Assembly (NCBI GenBank): GCA_040386155.1
Contig: JAZKFZ010000001.1
Coordinates: 1 to 64,000 of the forward strand
DNA length: 64,000 nt
Source: M0103 sp040386155
GTDB taxonomy: Bacteria > Bacteroidota > Bacteroidia > Flavobacteriales_D > Crocinitomicaceae
Direction of reading: 5' to 3'
Both the position numbers and the translations under genes were made by a program. Positions 24,113 to 31,384 of the stretch are shown here, in pieces (positions within the stretch are counted from its first letter, which is position 1; the number at the start of each line of letters is the position of its first letter). The notes below the pieces were generated by a model, which saw only the letters and a list, made by a program, of their open reading frames with translations, made no database searches and had not been told where the DNA came from.

Positions 24113-24919
24113 ATGAGTAGTACAAAGAAAACGACTGGCGGATTCACGTCAATTTTAGGTGCGATTTCAATTGCAATCGCATTAGTTATCGGTATCCTAA
24201 TTTATAAATTCGTGTTAGGAGATCCAAGTAACTTCGTAGATAACAATCCAGAAAATGAAGCGCTGAAAGGCAACATGATGGGGATCGTATACAAAGGAGG
24301 GGTAATCGTTCCGGTTCTTATTGCTGTTAACATTATCGTATTGATTTACGTATTCGAACGTTTCGTTACTTTATTTAAAGCTTCTGGTAAAGGAAATCTT
24401 ATCGGATTTGTTACTAAAGTTAAAGGTCTTTTAGCTGACGGAAACATTGAAGGAGCTAAAGAAGCATGTGAAACTCAAAAAGGGTCATTGGCAAATGTAG
24501 TTGCATCTGGTTTGGAAAAATATGAAGCAACGAAAGCTGACGCATCTTTAGATAAAGAGCAAAAAATTGAAGTAGTGAAAAAAGAGTTGGAAGAAGCTAC
24601 TGCATTAGAATTGCCAATGCTTTCTAAAAACTTAGTTATTTTCTCCACTATTGCATCTTCTTCGGTATTGATCGGACTAGTTGGAACGGTATTAGGGATG
24701 ATTAAATCGTTCTCTGCAATGGCAGGTGGAACACCAGATACTGCACAGTTGGCAGCAGGTATCTCTGAGGCCTTGATCAACACGGCATTGGGTATCTTTG
24801 GTTCATTAATCGCGATCATTTTCTACAACATGTTCTCAACGAAAATTGACCAAATGACACACGCAATGGATGAGGCAAGCTTCACTATTGTTCAAGATTT
24901 TTCTAAAACTATCAACTAA
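24113..24919 (+). CDS. exbB: ExbB/TolQ/MotA-type proton channel subunit
   Basis: This 268-aa inner-membrane protein has an N-terminal helix (ILGAISIAIALVIGILIYKFV), a second near 62-85 (VIVPVLIAVNIIVLIYVFERFVTLF) and the conserved C-terminal pair. The hallmark segment is IFSTIASSSVLIGLVGTVLGMIKSF followed by ISEALINTALGIFGSLIAI. ExbB assembles as a ring around ExbD and uses proton flow to energise TonB, which powers the TonB-dependent receptors encoded in this window. It leads an operon exbB-exbD-exbD-tonB. The extra N-terminal helix is common in Bacteroidota. Confidence 0.93.
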   Translation: MSSTKKTTGGFTSILGAISIAIALVIGILIYKFVLGDPSNFVDNNPENEALKGNMMGIVYKGGVIVPVLIAVNIIVLIYVFERFVTLFKASGKGNLIGFVTKVKGLLADGNIEGAKEACETQKGSLANVVASGLEKYEATKADASLDKEQKIEVVKKELEEATALELPMLSKNLVIFSTIASSSVLIGLVGTVLGMIKSFSAMAGGTPDTAQLAAGISEALINTALGIFGSLIAIIFYNMFSTKIDQMTHAMDEASFTIVQDFSKTIN

Positions 24920-24956
24920 TTAATCTTCATCGATTAATTAAATTTAATAGAACGAA

Positions 24957-25637
24957 ATGGCACAAGTAAGTAAACCCAAAGGAAGTCCAAGCATCGACAT
25001 GACGCCGATGGTGGATTTGGCTTTCCTATTGGTTACCTTTTTCATGCTTTCTGCAAATTTCCGTTCTGACGAAATAGTTCAAGTTGATACTCCTAGCTCA
25101 ATCAGCGAACGACTTATTCCAGAAAAAACAATCATGGTTACTGTCGATAAAGGCGGTCGTGTGTTTTTTGGAATGTCTGAAAAAGAGGATGTGAAAACGA
25201 AGGTTTTGGGTTACATGATGGATAAATACAAATTCAAATTGACTCAGAAACAAGTAGAAACATTTGGAACGTTAACTGACTTTGGTTGTGCAGTAAATGA
25301 ATTGCCAGCTTATCTAGATCTACCGTCAGAAGGTCGACAAGAATTCGTAGCTAAAGGTAAAACTTTAGGAATTCCGACCGACTCTACCAATAACCAGTTG
25401 AAAGATTGGATTTTTTATGGAAACATCGCTGCATTAGCTTCAGGTGAAGAGAAATACTTCGACGCTAAAGCAAAAGGACTCGTTGTTGAAGTCAATGATT
25501 ACAAACCAAAATTCGTACTTAAAGCGGATGGTAAATCTGTTTACCTACATGCTAAGAAAGTAGTCGATATTTTTCGTGATTTGAACCTCAACAACTTGAA
25601 TTTTATTACCTCCATGGAGGCTGATCCAAGAAATTAA
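24957..25637 (+). CDS. exbD: ExbD/TolR-type protein, first copy
   Basis: This 226-aa protein has a short cytosolic N-terminus with the ExbD motif SIDMTPMVDLAFLLVTFFML. The Asp in MVDLAF is the proton-carrying residue. A periplasmic domain follows. At 226 residues it is much longer than E. coli ExbD (about 140): there is an insert at about 70-170 (KFKLTQKQVETFGTLTDFG onward). It is 37 bp after exbB and 5 bp before the second exbD. The two ExbDs may form a heteromeric core. Confidence 0.92.
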   Translation: MAQVSKPKGSPSIDMTPMVDLAFLLVTFFMLSANFRSDEIVQVDTPSSISERLIPEKTIMVTVDKGGRVFFGMSEKEDVKTKVLGYMMDKYKFKLTQKQVETFGTLTDFGCAVNELPAYLDLPSEGRQEFVAKGKTLGIPTDSTNNQLKDWIFYGNIAALASGEEKYFDAKAKGLVVEVNDYKPKFVLKADGKSVYLHAKKVVDIFRDLNLNNLNFITSMEADPRN

Positions 25638-25642
25638 AAATT

Positions 25643-26290
25643 ATGGCACAGATACAAGATGATGGTGGTGCACCAAAGAAAGGTGGTAAAAAACGCGCCA
25701 AAAGAGCAATGCCGCATATCGACATGACGCCGATGGTGGATCTTGCCTTTCTTTTGCTTACGTTTTTTGTCATGACATCAACCTTCAGCAAAGCGAAAGT
25801 AATGAGCCTTGTGTACCCTGCGAAACCAGATCCAAAAGAGATCATCGACCCTAAAAAAGCAGAAATTAACAATGCTGTAACATTTTTATTGTCAGAAAAC
25901 CGTATCTTTTACTATGAAGGTGCGTTCTATCCTCAAAACAATGCAAAAGGGAAACCTGCAACGCAATTGTTAGAGGCTGATTTCGGCGCTGGAAAAACAG
26001 GTGTTCGTAGCTTGCTTGGTAAATTAAATCGCTTTGTTCTTCAAAAGAAACAAGGCTATGATGAGAAATTAAAAACCAAACAAATTGCTGACACAACTTG
26101 GGCACGATTAATGCGTGAAGCTAAAAGTGATAATGAAGCACTAAAGGTGCTAATTAAAACAGATGAACTTGCAACATGTAAGAATTTCATCGATTTAGTG
26201 GATGAATTGACAATTGCAAGCATTGGTGTAATCGCTCCAGTTGACTTAATGGCAAGTGAACAAGAGTTGATTAAGGCAAAAATTAAGTAA
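25643..26290 (+). CDS. exbD: ExbD/TolR-type protein, second copy
   Basis: This 215-aa paralogue of the preceding protein has a basic N-terminus (KKGGKKRAKRAMP), then HIDMTPMVDLAFLLLTFFVM with the key Asp. The periplasmic domain is long and ends IGVIAPVDLMASEQELI. Two consecutive exbD genes after exbB are typical for Bacteroidota TonB systems. Confidence 0.92.
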   Translation: MAQIQDDGGAPKKGGKKRAKRAMPHIDMTPMVDLAFLLLTFFVMTSTFSKAKVMSLVYPAKPDPKEIIDPKKAEINNAVTFLLSENRIFYYEGAFYPQNNAKGKPATQLLEADFGAGKTGVRSLLGKLNRFVLQKKQGYDEKLKTKQIADTTWARLMREAKSDNEALKVLIKTDELATCKNFIDLVDELTIASIGVIAPVDLMASEQELIKAKIK

Positions 26291-26311
26291 TAACATTAAA
26301 AAAGAAGAATT

Positions 26312-27166
26312 ATGGGCATCGTATTAACTCTCACAGGTTTAGTGTTGTTGGTCTCTTTGTACGATTACTACACATCGAGAACTTGGCAACAAGTAACTTC
26401 AGGAATGAGAAATGAAGTTGTGTTTGAAGATCGTAATCGCGCGTATGGTGCGTACCAAATTCGTCAGAACTACAACAAAAATTTATTGTTGATCATCGGA
26501 ATCATGGTTGCTTCTATGGGGCTTGCTTTCGGAATTCATCAATATGTGAAAAGTCTTCCAGAAGAAGAAGATCTTCAAGGAAAAGACAGTTCGCAGTTTA
26601 CAATGGAAGCACCACCCTTGGATGAAGAAGTTGTTCCACCGCCACCGCAGGAACCTATCCCGCCAATGGAAAGAACAATAGAATTCTTGCCGCCTGTTGT
26701 AACTGATGAAGAGGTAGATAATCCTCCTCCCATTCAGGAAAACATGGAAGATGTAAACGCAAGTACAAGTACGAATGACACAGATGAAGAGAATTTTGCT
26801 CCTCCTGTAACTTCTACACCTCCTCCAGTGGAGAAAAAAGAGGAAGAAACGTTTACTTTCGTTGATGAAACAGCTGAGTTTCCAGGTGGATATGCTGAAA
26901 TGTCTAAATACATTGCTAAAAACATCAAGTACCCACAAGAAGCAATTGAAATGGGAATCGAAGGAAAAACATTCTTGCGTTTCGTTGTAGGAAAAGATGG
27001 TAACATTGAAGATGTGCGTGTATTGAGAGGTTTGTCTGGATGCACAGCATGCGACAAAGAAGCACAACGTGTTGTTCGTTCAATGCCGAATTGGAAGCCA
27101 GGTAAAAACGGTGGAAAAGCAGTACGAAGTTATTTCGACTTACCGGTAAGCTTTAGATTAAATTAA
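26312..27166 (+). CDS. tonB: TonB energy-transducing protein, first copy
   Basis: This 284-aa protein has a leading hydrophobic segment (MGIVLTLTGLVLLVSLYDYY), the block VVFEDRNRAYGAYQIRQNYN typical of Bacteroidota TonB, and a transmembrane helix at about 52-75. A Pro/Glu-rich periplasmic stretch lies at about 100-180 (VVPPPPQEPIPPMERT). The TonB C-terminal domain at about 190-284 contains KYPQEAIEMGIEGKTFLRFVV and MPNWKPGKNGGKAVRSYFDLP. It contacts TonB boxes of outer-membrane receptors. It is the last gene of the exbB operon, before a strong terminator. A GCTAC Cys pair in its C-domain is absent from the second TonB. Confidence 0.93.
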   Translation: MGIVLTLTGLVLLVSLYDYYTSRTWQQVTSGMRNEVVFEDRNRAYGAYQIRQNYNKNLLLIIGIMVASMGLAFGIHQYVKSLPEEEDLQGKDSSQFTMEAPPLDEEVVPPPPQEPIPPMERTIEFLPPVVTDEEVDNPPPIQENMEDVNASTSTNDTDEENFAPPVTSTPPPVEKKEEETFTFVDETAEFPGGYAEMSKYIAKNIKYPQEAIEMGIEGKTFLRFVVGKDGNIEDVRVLRGLSGCTACDKEAQRVVRSMPNWKPGKNGGKAVRSYFDLPVSFRLN

Positions 27167-27184
27167 TCCTTATTTATAAAATTG

Positions 27185-27213
27185 AAACCCCGGAAAATTT
27201 TCGGGGTTTTTTT
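27185..27213 (+). terminator. Terminator of the exbB-exbD-exbD-tonB operon
   Basis: AAACCCCG/CGGGGTTT stem with an AT-rich centre, followed by a T tract; 18 bp past the tonB stop. Confidence 0.85.
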
Positions 27214-27222
27214 GTTTAAGAC

Positions 27223-27411
27223 ATGAATTACAAAATAATAAATAGCGTAATGTCTGGCCTAGTGGTCATCATTTGCTTACTTTGGCTCTACATGCTTTGG
27301 TTTACAGACGCCATGTACATTGAGCGCACTCAAAAGATTATTCTTACTTCTATTTTAACAATTTATATGCTTTTTAGAGCATGGCGACTTTATTCGAGCC
27401 TAAAAAAATAG
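27223..27411 (+). CDS. Small two-helix membrane protein (62 aa)
   Basis: This 62-aa protein is nearly all membrane: SVMSGLVVIICLLWLYMLWF and a second helix TQKIILTSILTIYMLFRAW, ending in a basic tail RLYSSLKK. It lies between the TonB-operon terminator and the PstS-like lipoprotein gene, whose ATG is 29 bp downstream, so the two are probably co-transcribed. I do not recognise a named family. It is real rather than a shadow because no gene overlaps it in another frame. Confidence 0.65.
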   Translation: MNYKIINSVMSGLVVIICLLWLYMLWFTDAMYIERTQKIILTSILTIYMLFRAWRLYSSLKK

Positions 27412-27440
27412 TACTTTGCATCACCAATAAATCTATTCGT

Positions 27441-28340
27441 ATGAAACTTGCTCATTATTCAATTGCTTTCGCAGCACTTTCTCTGCTTGCGTGTTCTTCT
27501 CCAACACCAGCAACTAAAGAAACAAAAAAACCAGTGGTGTATCTTGAAGAATCGTTCAAGCCACTGTTTGTTTCAAGTATTGAAACCTACCATAGTCAAA
27601 ACAACATGGGAGAGGTTACTGCGGAATACGCTCCAGAAGGAAAAGTAATCGAAGCCTTAATGAATCGCACAACTGAAACAATCTGTATCACGCGAGAATT
27701 AAACAAAGAGGAATTGGCTACTTTGAAAAAAAGAAACATCGAAGTGCGCAGCGAAAAAATGGCAAAAGATGCTGTTGCATTGATTATCAATGTCGACAAT
27801 CAAGATTCATTGATCACAATTGCTGAATTGAAAGACATTTTGTTAGGAAAAACAACGACATGGAAAACAAGTAAAAGCCCAATAAACATCGTTTTTGACA
27901 ATGAAAATTCTGCCAATTTCAACTATTTGAAAAATTTAGCAGGCTTCGAATCTATTCCAGCAAATGTATATGCTGTCAATTCTAACGAAGAGGTCATTGA
28001 ACACGTGAAAAAGAATAAAAGTACCATTGGCATTATTGGCGTTAATTGGATCAGCGATGAAGACGACCCACAAGCACTGTCATTTAGAAAAGGATTAAAA
28101 GTAGTTTCCGTTGCGCAAAATGCTGATGAAAATTACTACAAGCCTTATCAATCGTACATCTATACCGACGAATATCCATTGACAAGAGATGTTTTCTTAA
28201 TCACCTATGCAAGTAGAACTTCACCCAATAGCGGTTTCACTAATTTCATGGTAGGCGAAAAAGGGCAATTGATTATTCAAAAATCATCATTAATTCCTGC
28301 AAAAATGCGCGCTCGCATGATTGAAATCAGCACGGAATAA
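27441..28340 (+). CDS. PstS-like phosphate-binding lipoprotein
   Basis: From ATG 27441 (MKLAHYSIAFAALSLLACSS) this is a 299-aa lipoprotein with Cys-18 in the lipobox. The mature part is a periplasmic-binding fold of the PBP_like/PstS type: NRTTETICITRELNKEEL early on, then ALIINVDNQDSLITIAELKDILLGKTTTW, where the LI-hinge motif typical of PstS is easily seen. The end ISYAS-like segment (FLITYASRTSPNSGFTNFMVGEKGQLIIQ) is also typical. It sits between two tonB genes with no ABC transporter near by. In Bacteroidota such orphan PstS-like proteins next to tonB are common; whether they bind phosphate is untested. An upstream in-frame ATG at 27381 is rejected because the signal peptide begins at 27441. 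Confidence 0.85.
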   Translation: MKLAHYSIAFAALSLLACSSPTPATKETKKPVVYLEESFKPLFVSSIETYHSQNNMGEVTAEYAPEGKVIEALMNRTTETICITRELNKEELATLKKRNIEVRSEKMAKDAVALIINVDNQDSLITIAELKDILLGKTTTWKTSKSPINIVFDNENSANFNYLKNLAGFESIPANVYAVNSNEEVIEHVKKNKSTIGIIGVNWISDEDDPQALSFRKGLKVVSVAQNADENYYKPYQSYIYTDEYPLTRDVFLITYASRTSPNSGFTNFMVGEKGQLIIQKSSLIPAKMRARMIEISTE

Positions 28341-28403
28341 GGGTTATAAAATAAATAGAAAAATAGAACGTTCTAGTAAAACAAGACAAACAATCCGTTT
28401 CTT

Positions 28404-28437
28404 AAAGTACCAGTTGTTAGGGAGGTTTAGGTACTTT
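28404..28437. repeat. Inverted repeat upstream of the second tonB
   Basis: AAAGTACC (28404-28411) and GGTACTTT (28430-28437) are perfectly inverted, 18 nt apart. The centre holds TTAGGGAGGTTT, whose exact complement AAACCTCCCTAA recurs at 29420-29431 after the tonB gene. Confidence 0.45.
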
Positions 28438-28550
28438 GTTGAAAAAAGTTGAGATTTTATTGAACCATCGTTTGCACAAGTTGTATTACTATTCAAAGAC
28501 CTCCACAGAGAGGAAAATTGAATACATTATTAACCTAAAATGCAAATGTT

Positions 28551-29411
28551 ATGTCTATTATTTTTGTAATTACTGCACTGGTGTTAGGAGTATCTTTATA
28601 CGATTACTACACCTCAAGAAGTTGGCAGCAAGTCACTTCAGCTTCTCGAAATGATGTCGTTTTTGAAGATCGAAACAGATCTTATGGCGCCTATCAAATT
28701 CGAAAAGACTACAATCGCAACCTCATCGTTATCATGTTGTGTATTAGTGGGTCCATCGGAATCACTTACGGAATCAATCGTTACATCAACGGTAATGGAA
28801 ATGATTTAGATGCGGCTTCAGGAATTGATTATACTCAATTCACAATGGAAATTCCACCAGTAGAAGCAGAAATTGTTCCTCCACCACCCGCAGAGCCAAT
28901 TCCTCCGCTAGAAAAAACAATTCAGTTTGTACCACCAGTGGTAACAGATGATTTGGTTGACAACAAATTGCCACCTCAAGATTTGTTTGAAGACACTAAT
29001 GCTGGAAAAGAAAATCAAAAAGGTGATGATGAGAATTTCAAACCTCCTGTCGACAAAGAAGTGAAAACTAGCGCTGTTCAAAAACCAGATGAAACACACA
29101 CTTTCGTTGATATCTCAGCTGAATTTCCAGGTGGATATACAGAGATGGCGAAATACATCGCTAAAAACATCAAATACCCTCAAGAAGCAATTGAACTTGG
29201 AGTTGAAGGAAAATCATACCTTCGATTCGTAGTTGGAAATGATGGTGCAATTGAAGATGTTCGCGTTGTACGCGGTATTGCACAAAGTCCAGCGATGGAT
29301 AAAGAAGCAATGCGCGTAGTAAAATCAATGCCGAAATGGAAACCAGGAGAAATCAATGGAAAGCAAGTACGTAGCTACTTTGACTTACCAGTAAGTTTCA
29401 AACTGAACTAA
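28551..29411 (+). CDS. tonB: TonB energy-transducing protein, second copy
   Basis: This 286-aa paralogue of the protein at 26312 shares the same layout: leading hydrophobic segment (SIIFVITALVLGVSLYDYY), VVFEDRNRSYGAYQIRKDYN, a transmembrane helix at about 55-75, a Pro-rich linker (EIVPPPPAEPIPPLEKT), and a TonB C-domain with KYPQEAIELGVEGKSYLRFVV and MPKWKPGEINGKQVRSYFDLP. It has no ExbB/ExbD genes of its own, so it would share those of the first operon. Similarity over the full length points to a local duplication with the PstS-like gene caught in between. Confidence 0.92.
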   Translation: MSIIFVITALVLGVSLYDYYTSRSWQQVTSASRNDVVFEDRNRSYGAYQIRKDYNRNLIVIMLCISGSIGITYGINRYINGNGNDLDAASGIDYTQFTMEIPPVEAEIVPPPPAEPIPPLEKTIQFVPPVVTDDLVDNKLPPQDLFEDTNAGKENQKGDDENFKPPVDKEVKTSAVQKPDETHTFVDISAEFPGGYTEMAKYIAKNIKYPQEAIELGVEGKSYLRFVVGNDGAIEDVRVVRGIAQSPAMDKEAMRVVKSMPKWKPGEINGKQVRSYFDLPVSFKLN

Positions 29412-29481
29412 TCTTCTTAAAACCTCCCTAAAATAACTTAAACGAACCAAAAACAAATCCTCTAATCTGAAACAAAGAAGG

Positions 29482-29509
29482 TCCCCACAGCAATGTGGGG
29501 ATTTTTTTC
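29482..29509 (+). terminator. Terminator of the second tonB
   Basis: Perfect TCCCCACA/TGTGGGGA stem with a GCAA tetraloop and a T tract. Confidence 0.88.
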
Positions 29510-29655
29510 TCCCAATATTAAGAAATTGAGAATTTTCGATAAGAAATAAAATTTGAGGAATAATGATTAAATTTGTTCCTCTCCAAAAAAAGGAAGATTT
29601 GGCAAGGATATTGTAATTATCCACTCAAATTACTAAAACTTTAAAAAGTAAAGCA

Positions 29656-31260
29656 ATGAAAAAGTACACACTTGTAGCGTTATCAATATTAAGTCTAGGT
29701 TTTGTTAAGGCACAAACCTTAGAAGAAGCAATCAAAAAAACGGATAACGAACGATATGAAGAAGCTGGAAAAGTGTTCCGTGCATTAATTGCAAAGGATG
29801 CTGCCAATGCGAGCAATTATTTCTATTACGGTGAAAATTATTATCAAGGAGATGACCTTGATTCTGCCATCATCGTTTGGAAAAAAGGAAACGCTATTGA
29901 TGCTGCTAATGCATTATCAATGGTAGGAATGGGTAAATCTCTTTGGTTAAAAGGAGACACTACGGCTGGAAAAAAATATTTCGATCAAGCAATTTCATCA
30001 ACAAAAAATAAGAATGCTGAAGTTTTACGTCAAATTGGTGCTTGTTTAACTCAAGCTGAAAAAAACTCATTGACATGTGCTGAATCGTTCTTACGCACAG
30101 CGGTGAAACTAGATCCTAAAAATGTAGATGGTCACCTTTTATTAGGCGATGTACTATTGGAATTGAATCCTACGAATGCTTCTGAAGCAATGAAAAGCTA
30201 CAATACAGCTTTAGACATTCAAAAAGCAGCGAAAGTAATTGTTCGTAAAGCGAAGATCTATCAAAGAGCACAAAATCCTCAATTAGCAGATGAATTGTAC
30301 AATGAAGCTGAAACAGCAGAACCAAATTACGCACCTGCGTACCGCGAGCATGCTGAGTTAGCAATGCGTTTCAACCAAACACAAAAAGCAATTACAAAAT
30401 GGCAAAAATACTTGGAGTTGAACGACAACAATTATTCTCGTTACCGCTATGCATCAGCTCTTTTTACAGGAAAGAAATATGCTGAAGCTGTAACAGAATT
30501 TCAAAATGTACACGCAAAAGGATTTAAAAATTTCTACTCAGCTCGTTTGCTAGCTTACTCTTTGTATGAGGCAAATGCAGAAGGAACAGATCAAGCAAAA
30601 TTCTTAACTGCTCAAGCAAGTTTAAATGAGTTCTTCACAATTGTTCCTCAGGATAAAATCATTGGAATGGATTACAAATACCAAGGAATGATTGAAACAA
30701 AATTGGGTTTAACAGACAACGCCTTGAAATCGTTCGAAAAAGCAGCAGAAGTAGATAAAGCACTTGCGCCAGAAATATACACTGATCTAGCGAAAAACTT
30801 TATGCTTGGTAAAAATTACGACGGTGCTATCAAGTACTACGGAATGAAAGCAACTAGCGACGCTACAAAAATGACTGTTGCAGAGTATTACGATCTTGCT
30901 AGAGCGTTCTACTTTGGCCCAAAAGACTATGCTAAAGCATTGGAAGCATACACTAAAGTAGCAGAGTTAGCAGCAGATTATGCACCAGCATATTTAGGAA
31001 TGGCGCGTTCTAATGTAAACTTAGATCTTAAAAAAGTAACGTGGGGCGCACAAGCTAATTATCAGCAATTCATCAGCACAGTGAAGCCAGAAGAAGTGGC
31101 AACACAAACTAAAAACTTGATTGAAGCGTATAAATACCTTGGCGATTTCTACGTAAACTCTCCATCAAAAGATCCAGTAAAAGCGAAAGAAGTTTGGGGG
31201 AAAGTCTTAGAGCTAGATCCTGCGGATAAACAAGCAAAAGCATACTTCGGAGCAAAATAG
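29656..31260 (+). CDS. Secreted tetratricopeptide-repeat protein
   Basis: This 534-aa protein has a signal peptide (MKKYTLVALSILSLGFVKAQ). It is built of about ten TPR-type helical pairs, for example NASNYFYYGENYYQGDDLDSA near 45-65 and PAYREHAELAMRFNQTQKAI in the middle. One repeat reads MDYKYQGMIETKLGLTDNAL and the last ASAKEV-like repeat ends at about 525. It likely acts as a periplasmic scaffold. It lies just after the TonB region and has its own terminator. Conserved TPR proteins directly after exbBD-tonB are seen in Bacteroidota, suggesting a link to the complex (inference). Confidence 0.85.
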   Translation: MKKYTLVALSILSLGFVKAQTLEEAIKKTDNERYEEAGKVFRALIAKDAANASNYFYYGENYYQGDDLDSAIIVWKKGNAIDAANALSMVGMGKSLWLKGDTTAGKKYFDQAISSTKNKNAEVLRQIGACLTQAEKNSLTCAESFLRTAVKLDPKNVDGHLLLGDVLLELNPTNASEAMKSYNTALDIQKAAKVIVRKAKIYQRAQNPQLADELYNEAETAEPNYAPAYREHAELAMRFNQTQKAITKWQKYLELNDNNYSRYRYASALFTGKKYAEAVTEFQNVHAKGFKNFYSARLLAYSLYEANAEGTDQAKFLTAQASLNEFFTIVPQDKIIGMDYKYQGMIETKLGLTDNALKSFEKAAEVDKALAPEIYTDLAKNFMLGKNYDGAIKYYGMKATSDATKMTVAEYYDLARAFYFGPKDYAKALEAYTKVAELAADYAPAYLGMARSNVNLDLKKVTWGAQANYQQFISTVKPEEVATQTKNLIEAYKYLGDFYVNSPSKDPVKAKEVWGKVLELDPADKQAKAYFGAK

Positions 31261-31280
31261 TATTCGAAATTATATCTGGA

Positions 31281-31310
31281 AAGCGTCTCAATTTTTGGGA
31301 CGCTTTTTTT
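31281..31310 (+). terminator. Terminator of the TPR gene
   Basis: AAGCGTC(TCA) pairs with (TGG)GACGCTT, one G-T pair, followed by TTTTTTT. Confidence 0.85.
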
Positions 31311-31359
31311 GTTTAAAAAGATTTAATCTATTTCATTTTTCCACTCGCAATTGTATTTG

Positions 31360-31367
31360 TATATTTG
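31360..31367 (+). promoter_or_regulatory. -7 box of the lamin-tail protein gene
   Basis: TATATTTG fits TAnnTTTG and ends 17 nt before ATG 31385. It lies inside an upstream in-frame extension, which is therefore rejected. Confidence 0.5.
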
Positions 31368-31384
31368 ATTTCCAATCAATTGAA

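Noticed and set aside
25866..27067. Long minus-strand frames opposite exbD and tonB (up to 194 aa)
   Set aside because: They are antisense shadows of conserved genes, rich in Cys/Phe/Ser as expected from reversed Pro/Glu/Lys codons.
28436..28654. 72-aa plus-strand open frame upstream of the second tonB
   Set aside because: It overlaps the tonB start in another frame, starts on TTG and has no protein-like features.
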